This document shows, in pieces, positions 1 through 10,704 of a DNA stretch of 64,000 bases. A program made the position numbers and the translations under genes. Position 1 is the first letter of the stretch. Each line of letters opens with the position of its first letter. Below the pieces are notes generated by a model that was not told the DNA's origin, searched no databases, and was given only the letters and a program-made list of their open reading frames with translations. The stretch is from Molanna angustata (lineage: Eukaryota > Arthropoda > Insecta > Trichoptera > Molannidae), in the NCBI GenBank assembly GCA_963576475.1, contig OY754974.1:6682974-6746973 (forward strand). Direction: 5' to 3'.

Positions 1-26
1 AAAAATATATGAAAATATATACATAG

Positions 27-838
<812 letters not shown>

Positions 839-852
839 ATTTTCTCTTAAAA

Positions 853-1080
853 TGCACTTCTTCTTCTTAATTTCCTTAATGCTGAGGGTCGTGATTTATG
901 GGGCCGCTAATGGACAGAACTAGTCGCCTCCAGTCCTCTCTGCCCTCCGCAGCTCGCACCGCCGAATAAAGGTCGTTCCCAGTCATCTCCTCAATTTGGT
1001 CACACCATCGCACAGGAGATCTGCCTTTACTTCCTTTGCCTGGTACCCTTCCTGTGATAATAATTTATTCTTTCTCCTAG
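853..1080 (-). mobile_element. non-LTR retrotransposon C-terminal tail (RTE-like)
   Basis: On the minus strand, one frame from about 1050 to the stop complement at 876-878 reads VPGKGSKGRSPVRWCDQIEE and then MTGNDLYSAVRAAEGRED WRRLV. This is the arginine/tryptophan-rich segment at the extreme C terminus of many insect non-LTR polyproteins (GR-P-RW-D-I pattern). The sequence following the stop ends in a (GAAGAAGAAG) tail at about 855-870, as expected of a 5'-truncated insertion of this kind. No upstream RT motifs are present. The tail pattern is seen directly; the RTE-like label is inference from known families. Confidence 0.65.
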
Positions 1081-1114
1081 CGATGTGATCAAATAAGCTC
1101 AATACCCATATGCT

Positions 1115-2270
1115 CAATAAAATGCACAAATTAGGTTTTTATTTTAGTTCCCTTATTTGATGACATAATTATAATTATTCTTGAAGGGCGCACAGATTCA
1201 AACGTTGACCACCTCTGCATTAAATAAAGGTTTTTCGGCGACACGGAGGGCACTTAAATTGAACAAATAAAAAATCCATTGTCCCCAAAATTAAATGGAC
1301 ATTTTTATTGCATGTTAGTAACTTAATTAAAACAGGATTAATGGTTGATACCTTTTTTTCCTACTGGCAACTTCCGATTCTAAACTATGTGCTTCAACAT
1401 TTATATAATAATATAAAACGGTGCCTTTTTACAATTCTTTAGTTAATGATTTTTTACCCGAGAAAATAATTTACAAGGGACAACAATTTGAACAGAAATA
1501 AAGTAAAATTTAATGTCGGCTCTTATGTACAAAGATGTCTCCTTTCCGCCGCCATATTTTATTTCTTTAACGTTTCTTAATTAAAGATTTTTGAAGTTTT
1601 ACCTACCAGTGGTGTATCTAGGTACCAGAAACAGTTTTGTAACTTTAAGTTTTGTGATAGATTCGGATTTAATGTGGATGAAAATGGTTTTGAACTAAAA
1701 ATTCACACATAAAACCCAGTAAATAATTTTTGTCAACAATTACCTCTCATTTTTTTAAAATTAAATTATCATAACTGCAGAGTTTCTCACGAATTTGACT
1801 CAAATAAGATAAGACAAGATTAGTTTCAGACTTTTGAACTCTTTTAGGTTGAAATGAATTGATTAATCATATTAATTTATATAAAAATGAATGACAGCAT
1901 TACACTAAATATTGAGCTTAACAAATTTTTGTTGATTCAATAATAAGTAACATTACGATATGATTAGTATCGAGTACTGATTAACATATTATTTTTAAGA
2001 ATAAGGCAAGATAAGAACGAACAAAGAATGTGTGAAAATTAACCCCTCAGTGTAATATACATATGTTTAAAAAATATAGTAGGTAGTTTTTTTGAAACCT
2101 TGGATTTTATGAAGAGATATCTACTTGGCCTAATGTTTATTTTTATTTATCCTTTTTATTGAAAAGTTCTTACATAATAATACATATGTTTAATTTGTTG
2201 ATTTCCCCACATATATAAAAAATATAATCAATGTTTCCGATACCGGTTGGTGTATTTTATATAAAAACAA
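1115..2270. other. AT-rich intergenic stretch
   Basis: No ORF with recognisable similarity, no tRNA-like boxes and no clear repeat structure seen. Short ATG/TAA-rich frames only. Confidence 0.6.
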
Positions 2271-2340
2271 TCTAGCATTTGAAACAAAAAATAATAGTGA
2301 AACTTAAAATAATTTTTAAAGTATTTAGCAATAAACAATC

Positions 2341-2586
2341 GTTATGGCTCCATGCTGTGAGGCACCGTTGAAGAATAGTGATTTCACTCTTTTCTAGTAT
2401 CACTGTTTTCGGGTGTCCAAACAACCGGCAAAATAACATCTCACATACTTGAGCAATGATGTTCAGAGCCATTCTGGATGATACCTATCTCAGTTAGACG
2501 ATACTGGTGTGTGGGTATAAAAACATGTGTAGTGCTTCTTTTTATAAGGTTATGCACACCCGCGTGTGGGGCCACCGAAGAAAGGG
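2341..2586 (+). repeat. dispersed retroelement 3' end, family S
   Basis: Shares, in inverted orientation, the words GTGAGGCACCG, AACATCTCACATA, CATTCTGGATGATACC, ACTGGTGTGTGG and CTTTTTATAAGGT with copies at 17.2 and 38.4 kb. The copies at 17.2 kb and 38.4 kb start at a conserved ATCAC-GCATATCCCAC edge; the 17.2-kb copy has a (CATT)n tract there, which looks like the short-repeat tail of a non-LTR element on the opposite strand. Here the element is on the plus strand and is diverged. It directly abuts a SINE at 2587. No protein recognised. Confidence 0.7.
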
Positions 2587-2806
2587 ATACTTCCTTGCAC
2601 CCTGTGCACGTGGCGAGTGTATTGCCATATGGCAATTTCTGCCAACTAGCCAGTGTTGTCAGCCCAGAGAAGAAATATTCTTCTTCTTCTTCCGCTTTAA
2701 TTGGTTTAGTTAGTGTGAGAGAAATTAATTTAATTAAATTTCTCTTCTACTGGGGGTCGAACCCAGGACGCCCCCGCAGAAACCACACGGCTTACCAACG
2801 GCGGTC
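2587..2806 (-). mobile_element. SINE family A, nearly full length
   Basis: tRNA-derived SINE read on the minus strand: head GCCGTTGGTAAGCCGTG (A-box-like) and GGTTCGACCC (B-box) lie at the 2806 side, followed by the family body with GAAATTTAATTAAATT, GGGCTG-AACACTGG, ATTGCCATATGGCAAT and GGTGCAAGGAAGTA. The same body recurs at 5262, 10705 and 33187. Transcription would be by RNA polymerase III, with copying by a partner LINE. It is sandwiched between family S and an RT tail, a cluster of three retroelement pieces without spacers. Confidence 0.85.
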
Positions 2807-2985
2807 GACACGAGATGAGACGACTATGTGAACGATATTCTAAAAGACGGAAACGTTAGAAGTGTGAAAAACAGACAAACATGTATGATTCATTCTTGCA
2901 AGAATGTTGACGAGGCAGAATGTGTGCCAAGATAGAAAAATGTGGATTTCGGTTCTCTCTGTTGGTAAGTAATGTTTTGAGAACC
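2807..2985 (+). mobile_element. non-LTR 3' tail fragment (same family as 59.3 kb)
   Basis: CTATGTGAACGATATTCTAAAAGACGGAAACGTTAGAAGTGTG-type sequence matches the region following the RT C-terminus at 57.6 kb and 59.57 kb (HVNDILKDENV and its 3' UTR). Only the last few codons and 3' UTR survive; severe 5' truncation is normal for this kind of element. Confidence 0.7.
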
Positions 2986-3554
2986 TAAAAATAGTTATAT
3001 TTCGACTGGAAAACATGTTTTCTTTCTTCTCATGTTAAATTTAAAGACATCTCTATAACTATTATATTAAGATCAAATAAAAATTTCTTAGAAATTCTGA
3101 TCCACGTGCTTTTGCACAAAATGTGAAATAATATTCAATGTTAAATGGAAGTACAAATCGATTCACAGTAAAGCAATAATCCGCTATACATTTTCATACA
3201 ATATACCTACAAACATTATAATATTAATAAAACACAATACCTACAAAATATCAGTATATTGTTACGAAACGATAAAGCTTAACTTAAATATCTCGAGGGG
3301 ATTGTGGTCAACGTGGTGACCTTCAATCGTATCTCGCATTTATAAGATACACTTAATTTATTTACCTTCGTTTTGTAGGTACATAATATAAACTCACTAT
3401 AATTTATACTTAAGTTTAATCTATGAATCAACTTATGACTTTCGAGTAATTGTTAAGTATGGTGTAGGACGGACACAGATTGATCACTGTATGCGTTAAT
3501 CATAACAGAATCCACAAGCCTTGTCACCTTTCGTAGGCTAGGTGCTGAATACCT

Positions 3555-3848
3555 TCTTTCTTTCTTCTTCTTTCCCCTTAGCGCTTTTGTCTCGTTTCTA
3601 TCGGGGTACGCTTTGACCATGATCCTGGAATGGGCGAGTCTGGTTATTACATTGAAGTGACTGCCATCTGACCTTCGTAACCCTTAGAAAGGGGAACCAG
3701 ACAAATTGGATCATGGCTACACATAGCTAGTGATATAAATCCGCATATAGATTTTTTGAAAATCCAGAGGTGCGTGCCCCGCCCGGATTCGAACCGTCGA
3801 CCTCACGCATGGGAGGCGACGACCTTACCACTGGTCTATCACCGCTAT
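3555..3848 (-). mobile_element. SINE family D with 16-bp target-site duplication
   Basis: Minus-strand element with tRNA-like head: TAGACCAGTGGTAAGG (A box) and GGTTCGAATCCG (B box) at the 3848 side, and a tail with GAAAGAAAGAA next to 3555. It is flanked by perfect direct repeats TAGGTGCTGAATACCT at 3539-3554 and 3849-3864. The paralogous site near 55620 holds a single copy of this word and no SINE. The body includes a stretch with GTAACCCTTAGAAAGGGG-like words. Insertion by target-primed reverse transcription is the established mechanism for such duplications. Confidence 0.92.
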
Positions 3849-3925
3849 TAGGTGCTGAATACCTACACAGACAAAAACTATTATGTTCTCAATAGTTTCA
3901 CAAGTTTTATAATTAATTGTCATAC

Positions 3926-4110
3926 TTTTTTTTTTTTTTTTTAAATGAATATGTCCTTGTTAAACAAGTACATATACATCTTCCTACGTTCCCTAAAATA
4001 AGCAAATAAATGCTTGTGCTATAGGTGAACGAAATCGGTCGAGGCAGGATTCGAACTCGCGATCACTGGATTACTAGCCCAGCGCGCTAACCGCTCTGCC
4101 ACCGACCCAT
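3926..4110 (-). mobile_element. SINE family C, full length
   Basis: Minus strand. Head GGTGGCAGAGCGGTTAGCGC (A box) and GAGTTCGAATCC (B box) near 4110-4045, body with AGCACAAGCATTTATTTGC and ACGTAGGAAGATGTATATG, and an A-rich tail seen as T18 at 3925-3942. Other copies lie at 31260, 37682, 48499 and 54621. The head resembles a leucine- or serine-type tRNA but carries a long non-tRNA body, so it is not a tRNA gene. Confidence 0.9.
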
Positions 4111-5099
4111 CTCTTACCATACGTATTGTTTGAAAAAAAAAAGTTTTTTTATATACATATCTTTTGTTTATACTAGATGTATTAATATTATTATACATCT
4201 AAATAAAATTTACTGTTATTATTATTATTTTAAAAAAGAGTGTTGACAAGTCGTAAGACCCGTAGATGCTTTGCTTAACAATTTATTAAATCTATGTCTG
4301 TATTAAAACAGAAATAATTCCCAGTTAGACAGAATATGAGATGCTCGAAAGGTGATCAAAGCAAGAACACTTTTCATAAAAAAACTGTAAGAAGCTTTGA
4401 TCCGTAGACTGAAATGTCAGCGCCCTTGGATTGATACTGAATCATTAAAGTACCTACCTACGCTTTGAAAATTATAAATTATTATAATCAAGTGGACTGT
4501 GTCCAACGCTAAACTCCTCACTAACAAATCATTCTATAAAGTTTTTCAAATTTTGTATGGAAAATTTTCAGCATTTTAATGAAATGAGTTTGTTAAATTA
4601 TTTCTTATTTAAATATTTTATTACAAAAACTTGATAATCCTTCAATGCCATTTTATGAATGTGAAAGTGAAAGTGCCTTTTTACCAATTTAAAAATAAAA
4701 ATTTCAAACTTTAACCCTTAATTAGGCGCATGGGGTCATGACAGTTTCAAATTGAAAAAAAAATATCTAAAGTGTTTGGAATGCGACAGTACTCATTCTA
4801 GCTTCCTACCTCCCCGCGGGGTATGCAAATTAGTTGCAGTTGGAAAATCAACGCGTACGCACATGTCGCTGGTCTCTTAGGTACTGACCCCATGCGACCA
4901 ATTACGTAACAATTTTTGGCGAAAGGTAAGTATTCATTTTTGTGTTTTTACGTTTATCTATTCTTTTATTGTTACTAATGTTTGTGTATTATTGTAATAC
5001 ATATTTAATTTAATATATTCTTATCTTTATTTCTGTAATTTGTTCATTTTTTTGTTTTAAAACTTCATATGAATTATTGCTGTATCGAATACTGATAAG

Positions 5100-5560
5100 A
5101 GTAGCACACATATAAGGCAGATTTTCTGGAAAAAACTAGCTGAGGAACTAGTGGAAGATTACCAGAAAAGTCGCATTCAATGGCGTGCTGTCCCATCTTC
5201 GACAAAAAGGAAGTTATGCATCACAATATACAGGAAGTTATGCATCAATTAAATTCGATTAAGTTCGATTCCCAAAAAAGGAGAAATTTATTTAAAATCA
5301 TTTCTCACGCAAATATTGCTTCTCTGGGCTGGAAACACTGTTTAGTTGGAACAAACTGCCATTTGGCAATAAACTCGCCACTTGCGCAGGGTGCAAGGAA
5401 GTGTTTATTATTATTATTAACTCCTGAGTGCGGTCGCTGTTCGTCAAGACAAAAAGTGCCAAATAAATGGCATAAGTGTGGTAAACTTGTTTGTCAGCAA
5501 TACTTCAGGGTTTACTGCAATGGATGCAGAATAGATGAATCTGTTAATAAATCTGAATAA
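5100..5560 (+). pseudogene. piggyBac-type transposase C-terminal remnant
   Basis: The end of the frame 5180-5560 contains a cysteine-rich segment CGRC..., WHKCGKLVCQQYF and YCNGCR (residues about 84-118), which matches the C-terminal zinc-binding domain of piggyBac transposases that recognises the terminal DNA. Upstream, WKKLAEELVEDYQKSRI is encoded in another frame at about 5127-5180, so a frameshift separates the two. The catalytic DDD core is missing. Residues about 29-80 of the open frame derive from an inserted SINE, so the 126-residue frame is a chimera, not a real protein. Confidence 0.7.
5262..5421 (+). mobile_element. SINE family A fragment inside the piggyBac-like element
   Basis: From the B-box-like AGTTCGATTCCC through GGAGAAATTTATTTAAA, CTTCTCTGGGCTGGAAACAC, GCCATTTGGCAATAAACTCG and GTGCAAGGAAGTG to the TTATTATTATTA tail. 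The A-box half is absent. It keeps an open frame through the transposase remnant. Younger than the piggyBac-like element. Confidence 0.85.
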
Positions 5561-6165
5561 TATTTTCTTTTTAAGTTGATCTCGGCTCTACCAAAAATAC
5601 ATAGTTTTAAGAGGAATCAGAAGTTGTTTTGTGTTTTTAATTGTTTAAAGTCAAATTTCTGTTTTTGTTTTTTTATCATGATTATAATAAAGCATTTAAA
5701 TATTTTTGATAATACATACTTCGTTTAATTTATTTCTTCCACTCCATTTTCATTTATTTCTTTGGGGTCAGTAGTGACCCCATGCGACTACTTGTGTGAT
5801 TTTCTTTATGCGCCTAATTAAGGGTTAAGTCTCCTGAGCTTGGGGTCATTTTGAAGTATATGACAGTTAAAAAAATGAGAAGCACTATTCAGATATAGGT
5901 ACTTCAATATCTAATGGGGTCTAAGCGAGTATTAGGTATACAAATATAAAAATTTTAAAGTAATCGAATGAGTACTTAAGCCTTTAAACGATAACGTAAA
6001 ATAAACTCGCAGTACATAGCACACGGATACATTGTGATGAAACTTTCTGAATACAATCTCAGCATGATATTCGTTGATAATCTGTAATAAAGAAGCCTTA
6101 AAAATTGCGAAATCATAACTACCCACTATATCCCCTTTGGTTAATGAGGAGTACTTACAAAAGAT

Positions 6166-7590
6166 AAATTAATGAAAAAACTTTTAACATGCGAAGAAAT
6201 ATAGTTTTTTTTTTATTTTTAGGATTTTTTATGTTTCTATATTTTGTAGTAACTAAATTTTGTATTAATATTTAATATTTTTCTTGTATAATTGAATTTA
6301 TTATAAGATATTCAAGTATTGAGAAAGGTATAGTACAAACTAAAAATCAATACATATATTTCATAGTGTGGCTGATGGGGAATCGAATGCCATATTAATT
6401 TATCATGTAGGTACACTATCAGTTCTTATAAGAGATTTAAGTATTGAAACTGATTTACTTTCCGCGTTTTTAATAAATTAGTTCCAAATAAAAGGACAAA
6501 AAAATACTTGAGAAATTTTAACCAGTATCAACAAACTTAGAAAAATATCAAATAATGAAAGGTTTGAATTAAAATCAATAACTAGCTGGAGATATCCGTA
6601 AAAACAATGCGTCATATAACAAAGCAACATCAATTTGAATTAAATTTCCATATAATTGTTCACAATAATATTTAAAGTAGGCATTTAAACTTGACCAACT
6701 AATTGCTTTAATTACAATTTTGTTTTGTTAAGTTTGCAATGTTTCGTTTTACAATTCGTTTGAACTTTTTCCTTAAAGACCCTAGTCGCATGACATCAAT
6801 TAAATATATTTCTATTATGTTCGACTATACGGTTTTAGTAATGTTAACCGAATTTAATATCTAGGTACAAAAAACATGCGAAAAAAATATAAGGGGCTAA
6901 GTAAAAATGTTCAATATTTTGACTCATAAATGTATTTTTCGATGATAACAGATATGTCTTTTTTACTCATTCACTGTGATGTGTTCATTGAATACTGTCC
7001 AAACGATGAGATCGGTATTGATACAGCGAATATTAAAAACGTTAACACATTGGTAACCATTCACATATTTTTATTGTTTTTTTTTAGAAAAAAAAAACAA
7101 TGTTTGGAGATTGTTTTTTAATATTTTATCATTTGAAAAGACCCTCACAAGGCGAAACCAGCCCCTTATTAAAAGAATAATAAAATCTCGTATTATATTA
7201 TTCTTTTAATAAAAAAATATTCTTCATATTGAAATTTTTGTTATGTTTATTTGAGAATAGGTACTAATTTTGTGTAGTGTAACATAAAACTAGTCAAAGT
7301 CAACTCATTCGTCTATTTTATATAAGTAGGTACCAACTTCAAACGAAAGATATAGGTAGGTACTCATGGATATTTTTTACTGTGTCCCGCTATGGCCGCC
7401 ATCTTGTATGTACATAATATATAATGGCATAAAACCATTGTGAAATATATATTTGTGTTTAAGCATGTTTTTATTTTATGTCATTTTAGCATAGTGTTTA
7501 GAGTTTGTGTCAATAATATTTAATTTAATTTATGCACACATGTACGCTTTTAATGGAGTATTCACATTAAACAATATTGATAGGTATGTA
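6166..7590. other. AT-rich intergenic stretch with one hairpin
   Basis: No gene seen. A perfect 17-bp inverted repeat TTATTAAAAGAATAATA lies at 7166-7182 and 7196-7212. A small 63-codon frame at 6930 has no recognisable feature and is AT-driven. Confidence 0.6.
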
Positions 7591-7740
7591 TTTAGTGTAG
7601 GCACAACATGGACAACAATAAGTATAAACAAATTAATAACACAAACGAATACAAAAAGTAAACACAAAGAAGTAGTAAAGTAAAATAAAATATTAATTAA
7701 AAAATAAAATAATTAACAAAAATAAAAAAATAAGCAAATA
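7591..7740. repeat. dispersed repeat, partner at 9.53 kb
   Basis: TTAGTGTAGGCACA, GGACAACAATAAGT, ACAAATTAATAACACAAA and AACACAAAGAAGTAGTAAA follow in the same order and direction at 9533-9640. Non-coding. May be one end of an unrecognised element or a local duplication. Confidence 0.75.
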
Positions 7741-8100
7741 ATAGACATAAAATAGAAGAAGAAGAGAAAAAAACAGAATTATTGTAGGTACGTAGACAAA
7801 AAATTCACAAAGCAAAGCAATAACTAAAAAGTATAATATGCGTTAAGGAGCCTTTTTAAACCGTCTATCGTATGTACCTACCTACATTAAATTTAATATA
7901 TCATCTGCACTTTACTGGTTTCCAAGGCAGTGTAACCTATGTATAGGTTAATCCAATGATTAATTTTAATACGTAAATCCTCAATATGAAATGGTGCATT
8001 TTGGCGAGAAGCAAACCTTGTACATAGGTACTCTGAATTTAATAATTTTGAATTATTTCAGGGCAATCCAATATACCGTTGATTATTTTTAATGTGTTTG

Positions 8101-8365
8101 ATGAAAGATTTATCATCCTCTGAAGCGACAATTAAAACTCTCAAATGGCAGTGGGCAGGTCACGTTGCAAGACAGGAAGTTGACAGATAGGCACCATGAA
8201 TTCTGAAATGGAGACAAAAGAAGAGTAGATCGACCACAGAAAAGATGGGCAGACGATATTATTACAGCCGCGAGAAAGAAGTGGCACAGGATAAAGAAGG
8301 TTGGAATAAGTTGAAGGAGACCTACAGCCAACAATGGAGAGTTGTTTTATTAAAAGAAGAAGAGA
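8101..8365 (+). mobile_element. RTE-like retrotransposon C-terminal fragment
   Basis: Plus-strand pieces in shifting frames read LKWQWAGHVA-like (8140-8170), RRVDRPQKRWADDI (about 8218-8262) and then WNKLKETYSQQW (about 8299-8335) before GAAGAAGAG. This order (WAGH, R-P-RW-DDI, W, short tail) is the standard C-terminal end of RTE-type RT proteins. Frames are broken. A second, better copy is at 25.6 kb. Confidence 0.7.
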
Positions 8366-8995
8366 GGCAACAAACAAATCACAAAATTAATCTTAGTTCA
8401 ACCAATTTAAGAGCTCAGGTTCATATACTCATCTGTGGATTAAAATTTTACTTTGCTCGTAATATTTCTTATATTATTTAATAGTGTTTTTAATAAGGAC
8501 TTGTCCGTAAAGTGTTTCAATACATCGCCTTAGGCTTGTGACTTCCCTCTCCACATATTTATTGTAAATATTAATGCTTGCAAGCTGCCACGCCCTACAC
8601 AATAAATACCAACTGTACGGGGAAATAAAACTTTAAAAAATGCTTACAAAGGTAGGTATGTAAATAAAAATACATATTTAATTTCTTGGTCAAAAATTCG
8701 CCTTGGGTGAAGTGACATAATTTTACATTGAACCACCGAGCACCGGTTTCATTTGTGCCCTATCTACATCAATAACTTAGGTAGGTACCTACTATCTCAC
8801 TACATTAATTAGTTGTGTTCTATTTACATTACATACTTAAACGGATGCGCACGTGGTAACCCGTATATATTAAGCATTTTTTTATTTTACATACGATTTA
8901 TTATTTAACTTTCTTTTTAACTTTTGAAATTTTCATCGATAGATTGTTCCTCATATGGCCTCCTATGAAAATAATGAATGAAGAATTCTAAACGA
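8366..8995. other. intergenic stretch, nothing recognised
   Basis: No supported gene or repeat, apart from a lepidopteran-like GTAGGTACCTAC word at about 8780. Confidence 0.55.
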
Positions 8996-9265
8996 AAACT
9001 ATACAAAGCTGACATGAATACATATCGAAAAGGCGTGCAAATTGGATGGGCCATGTGTTGCGACACGAAGATCTCTTGCACACTATCTTAGAGGGAATTG
9101 TTGAGGAAACAACGGGCAGAGGGCGTCCCCGTCGGGAGTATCTATAGCAGATGTGCCACGACATGAAGTGTACCTCCTACACAGAGTTGAAGAAAGTCTC
9201 TGAATACCGGAGTGGAATAAGAGATGCATCGCCTTTGTGCCAACAAATCCCCAAGATTGAAACAA
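8985..9265 (+). mobile_element. non-LTR RT C-terminal fragment
   Basis: Plus strand: RRANWMGHVLRHEDLLHTILEGIV then EETTGRGRPRREYL. The same blocks occur at 27.1-27.3 kb on the minus strand (RRANCVAKGHVLRLEDLIHI, EWLRKQMAEG). The 3' end CAAGATTGAAACAAAGGAAGA is shared with that copy. Frames are interrupted. It joins directly to a fragment of another RT family at about 9266. Confidence 0.7.
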
Positions 9266-9470
9266 AGGAAGACAGGAATGGAATAAGAGGTCGAAGTTGC
9301 CCAAGAAAATAATGACACGACCATGTGAACGATATTTCGAAAAAGGGAAAACTTAAGAATCTTGAACAACAGACGAAACGATGCATGAATGTTGATTAGG
9401 TAATGGATGCAAGCCAATTTGAGGGACATTGCGTGATGGATTGTAAAAAAATAACAATGACTAAAGAAAC
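9266..9470 (+). mobile_element. non-LTR 3' end (59.3-kb family)
   Basis: GACAGGAATGGAATAAGAGG, then CACGACCATGTGAACGATAT, then AACAACAGACGAAACGATGC match the 3' coding end and UTR at 57.55-57.75 kb. Short, 5'-truncated, no open frame. Confidence 0.7.
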
Positions 9471-9532
9471 AAAAATACATATAAGGCTGAAATTCGTTTA
9501 CAGATAATTCTTTAGGTAGGTACGAAAAAGTA

Positions 9533-9640
9533 TTAAGTGTAGGCACAGAAGGACAAAAATAAGTTTAAACACATTAATAACACAAAAAATAAACACAAAG
9601 AAGTAGTAAAATAAAATATTCATTTAAAAAGAAAATATAT
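9533..9640. repeat. dispersed repeat, partner at 7.59 kb
   Basis: Same words and order as 7591-7740: GTGTAGGCACA, GGACAAAAATAAGT, TTAATAACACAAA, AACACAAAGAAGTAGTAAAA. The neighbouring phrase AAGGCT(A/G)AAATT..TTTACAGATAATT(C/T) occurs at both 9483 and 10080, bracketing the foldback element. Confidence 0.75.
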
Positions 9641-9711
9641 CGAATACGGATAATTAGGCTAAAATTGTTTAATGATTCGGCGGATATTTTGTGGTAGTTA
9701 ATATTAACCAT

Positions 9712-10078
9712 ATTGAATCATAAATTCGCTATATACCACTTGTTTTTTGAGTCACTTCGTGACATGTTTCGGAAGCGCTGTCCTTCCATCGACCAAAAAC
9801 ATAAATTCCGGCTTAAAACTTATAAATAACCATACCTTTCATAATTATTCTCCAATACTTAATATATTCCCCATCAAAAACAAAAAAATTACACAATACC
9901 CCTCTCCCACCACTAACCCAACCAACCCTCAACCGCCACACCCCTCGCTTTACAGACAGATACACATAAATTCAACATGTTAGTCTAGACACGCCGGTCG
10001 ATGGAAGGACAGCGCTTCCGAAACATGTCGCGAAGTGACTCAAAAAACAAGTGGTATATAGCGAATTTATGATTCAAT
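9712..10078. mobile_element. foldback/MITE-like element with 83-bp inverted arms
   Basis: Left arm 9712-9794 and right arm 9996-10078 are reverse complements at 82 of 83 positions; the one difference is GTGAC against GCGAC. The ~200-bp centre is C-rich on the plus strand (CCCCTCTCCCACC, CCGCCACACCCC) unlike its surroundings. No transposase. A target-site duplication is not obvious. Such near-identical arms imply recent insertion or gene conversion. Superfamily unknown. Confidence 0.88.
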
Positions 10079-10394
10079 AAGGCTAAAATTGGTTTACAGA
10101 TAATTTGTTAGGTACGAAAAAAGTAAAAAAAACCATGAATGAAAAAAAAATATATATAAAACCAGATGATATTTTAATAAACAAAGACTATAACAATATA
10201 AAACCTAAGAACGTAAATAAATATTTATATACTTAATGTTTCATTAATAATTATTTTGTAGAAAATAAAAAGCTAAAAAATACATACATCGCACCATTTT
10301 TTTATACGGCAAAATGATCAACAAGTTAATCAAAAAAAAATTGAGGAAATCCTTTTCAAAGTTTCAGTGTGGATCAAATAACGCTATATAAATA

Positions 10395-10640
10395 ATGCGA
10401 AGTGAAAATACAGACTGCTCCAAGTGATTATGAATGGCAAGATAGAGGAACGCCACAGAATAGGAAGACGTCAGATGTCATGGCTCCGCAAAATTCGTGA
10501 GTGGACCGGCATCAGAGACGTCGGCGAATTGTTCCGGACGGCGGCGAATAGAGATGCCTTCTCACCAGTAATGGGGGGATCTGATATGGCACGAAGAAGA
10601 ATATTATGGAACATGTATAGCAGACAATATATATAGAATT
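10395..10640 (+). mobile_element. non-LTR retrotransposon C-terminal fragment
   Basis: Open frame 10424-10636 (70 codons from ATG) reads GRRQMSWLRKIREWTG, then DVGELFRTAANRDAF, then RRILWNM. Basic RR-SWLR-IR-WTG followed by ELFR-AA-R is the C-terminal signature of a widespread insect non-LTR family. Related piece at 49.86 kb. Upstream RT motifs are absent. The frame is probably untranslated. Confidence 0.7.
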
Positions 10641-10704
10641 CATGTTCAGATACACTTAATTGTTTAATTTCATCAAAATATGAAATGAATCAACCTGTAA
10701 ATAA

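Larger units (their letters stand above)
3508..4240. repeat. dispersed repeat carrying two SINE insertions
   Basis: The host sequence around two SINEs (CACCTTTCGTAGGCTAGGTG, then ACTATTATGTTCTCAATAG, then GTCATA, then ACTAGATGTATTAAT) reappears in the same order at about 55600-55800 without either SINE. It is therefore a dispersed or duplicated sequence older than both insertions. No coding capacity seen. The extent upstream of 3508 is uncertain. Confidence 0.8.
4715..5824 (+). mobile_element. piggyBac-like element, internally deleted
   Basis: TTAA direct repeats at 4711-4714 and 5825-5828 flank perfect 16-bp inverted termini CCCTTAATTAGGCGCA / TGCGCCTAATTAAGGG. Subterminal copies of TGACCCCATGCGAC occur at 4885-4898 and 5775-5788, and the inverse GCATGGGGTCA follows the left terminus. 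TTAA targeting and a cysteine-rich C-terminal domain in the interior are the hallmarks of piggyBac. At 1.1 kb it is far shorter than an autonomous element (usually over 2 kb), so it is non-autonomous. It has itself received a SINE A fragment. Confidence 0.9.
4488..6165. repeat. dispersed repeat R, copy 1 (interrupted)
   Basis: The left part (4488-4714) and right part (5825-6165) match, in order, pieces at 42359-42463, 43785-44016 and 45060-45186. Shared words include AGCATTTTAATGAAATGAG, TTCAATGCCATTTTATGAA, TCTAAGCGAGTATT, AATCGAATGAGTA and AGCCTTAAAAATTGCGAA. The two copies have different insertions. Non-coding, unknown class; both ends carry GAGGAGT/ACTCTCC-like short inverted words, which hints at a DNA transposon. 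Confidence 0.75.
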
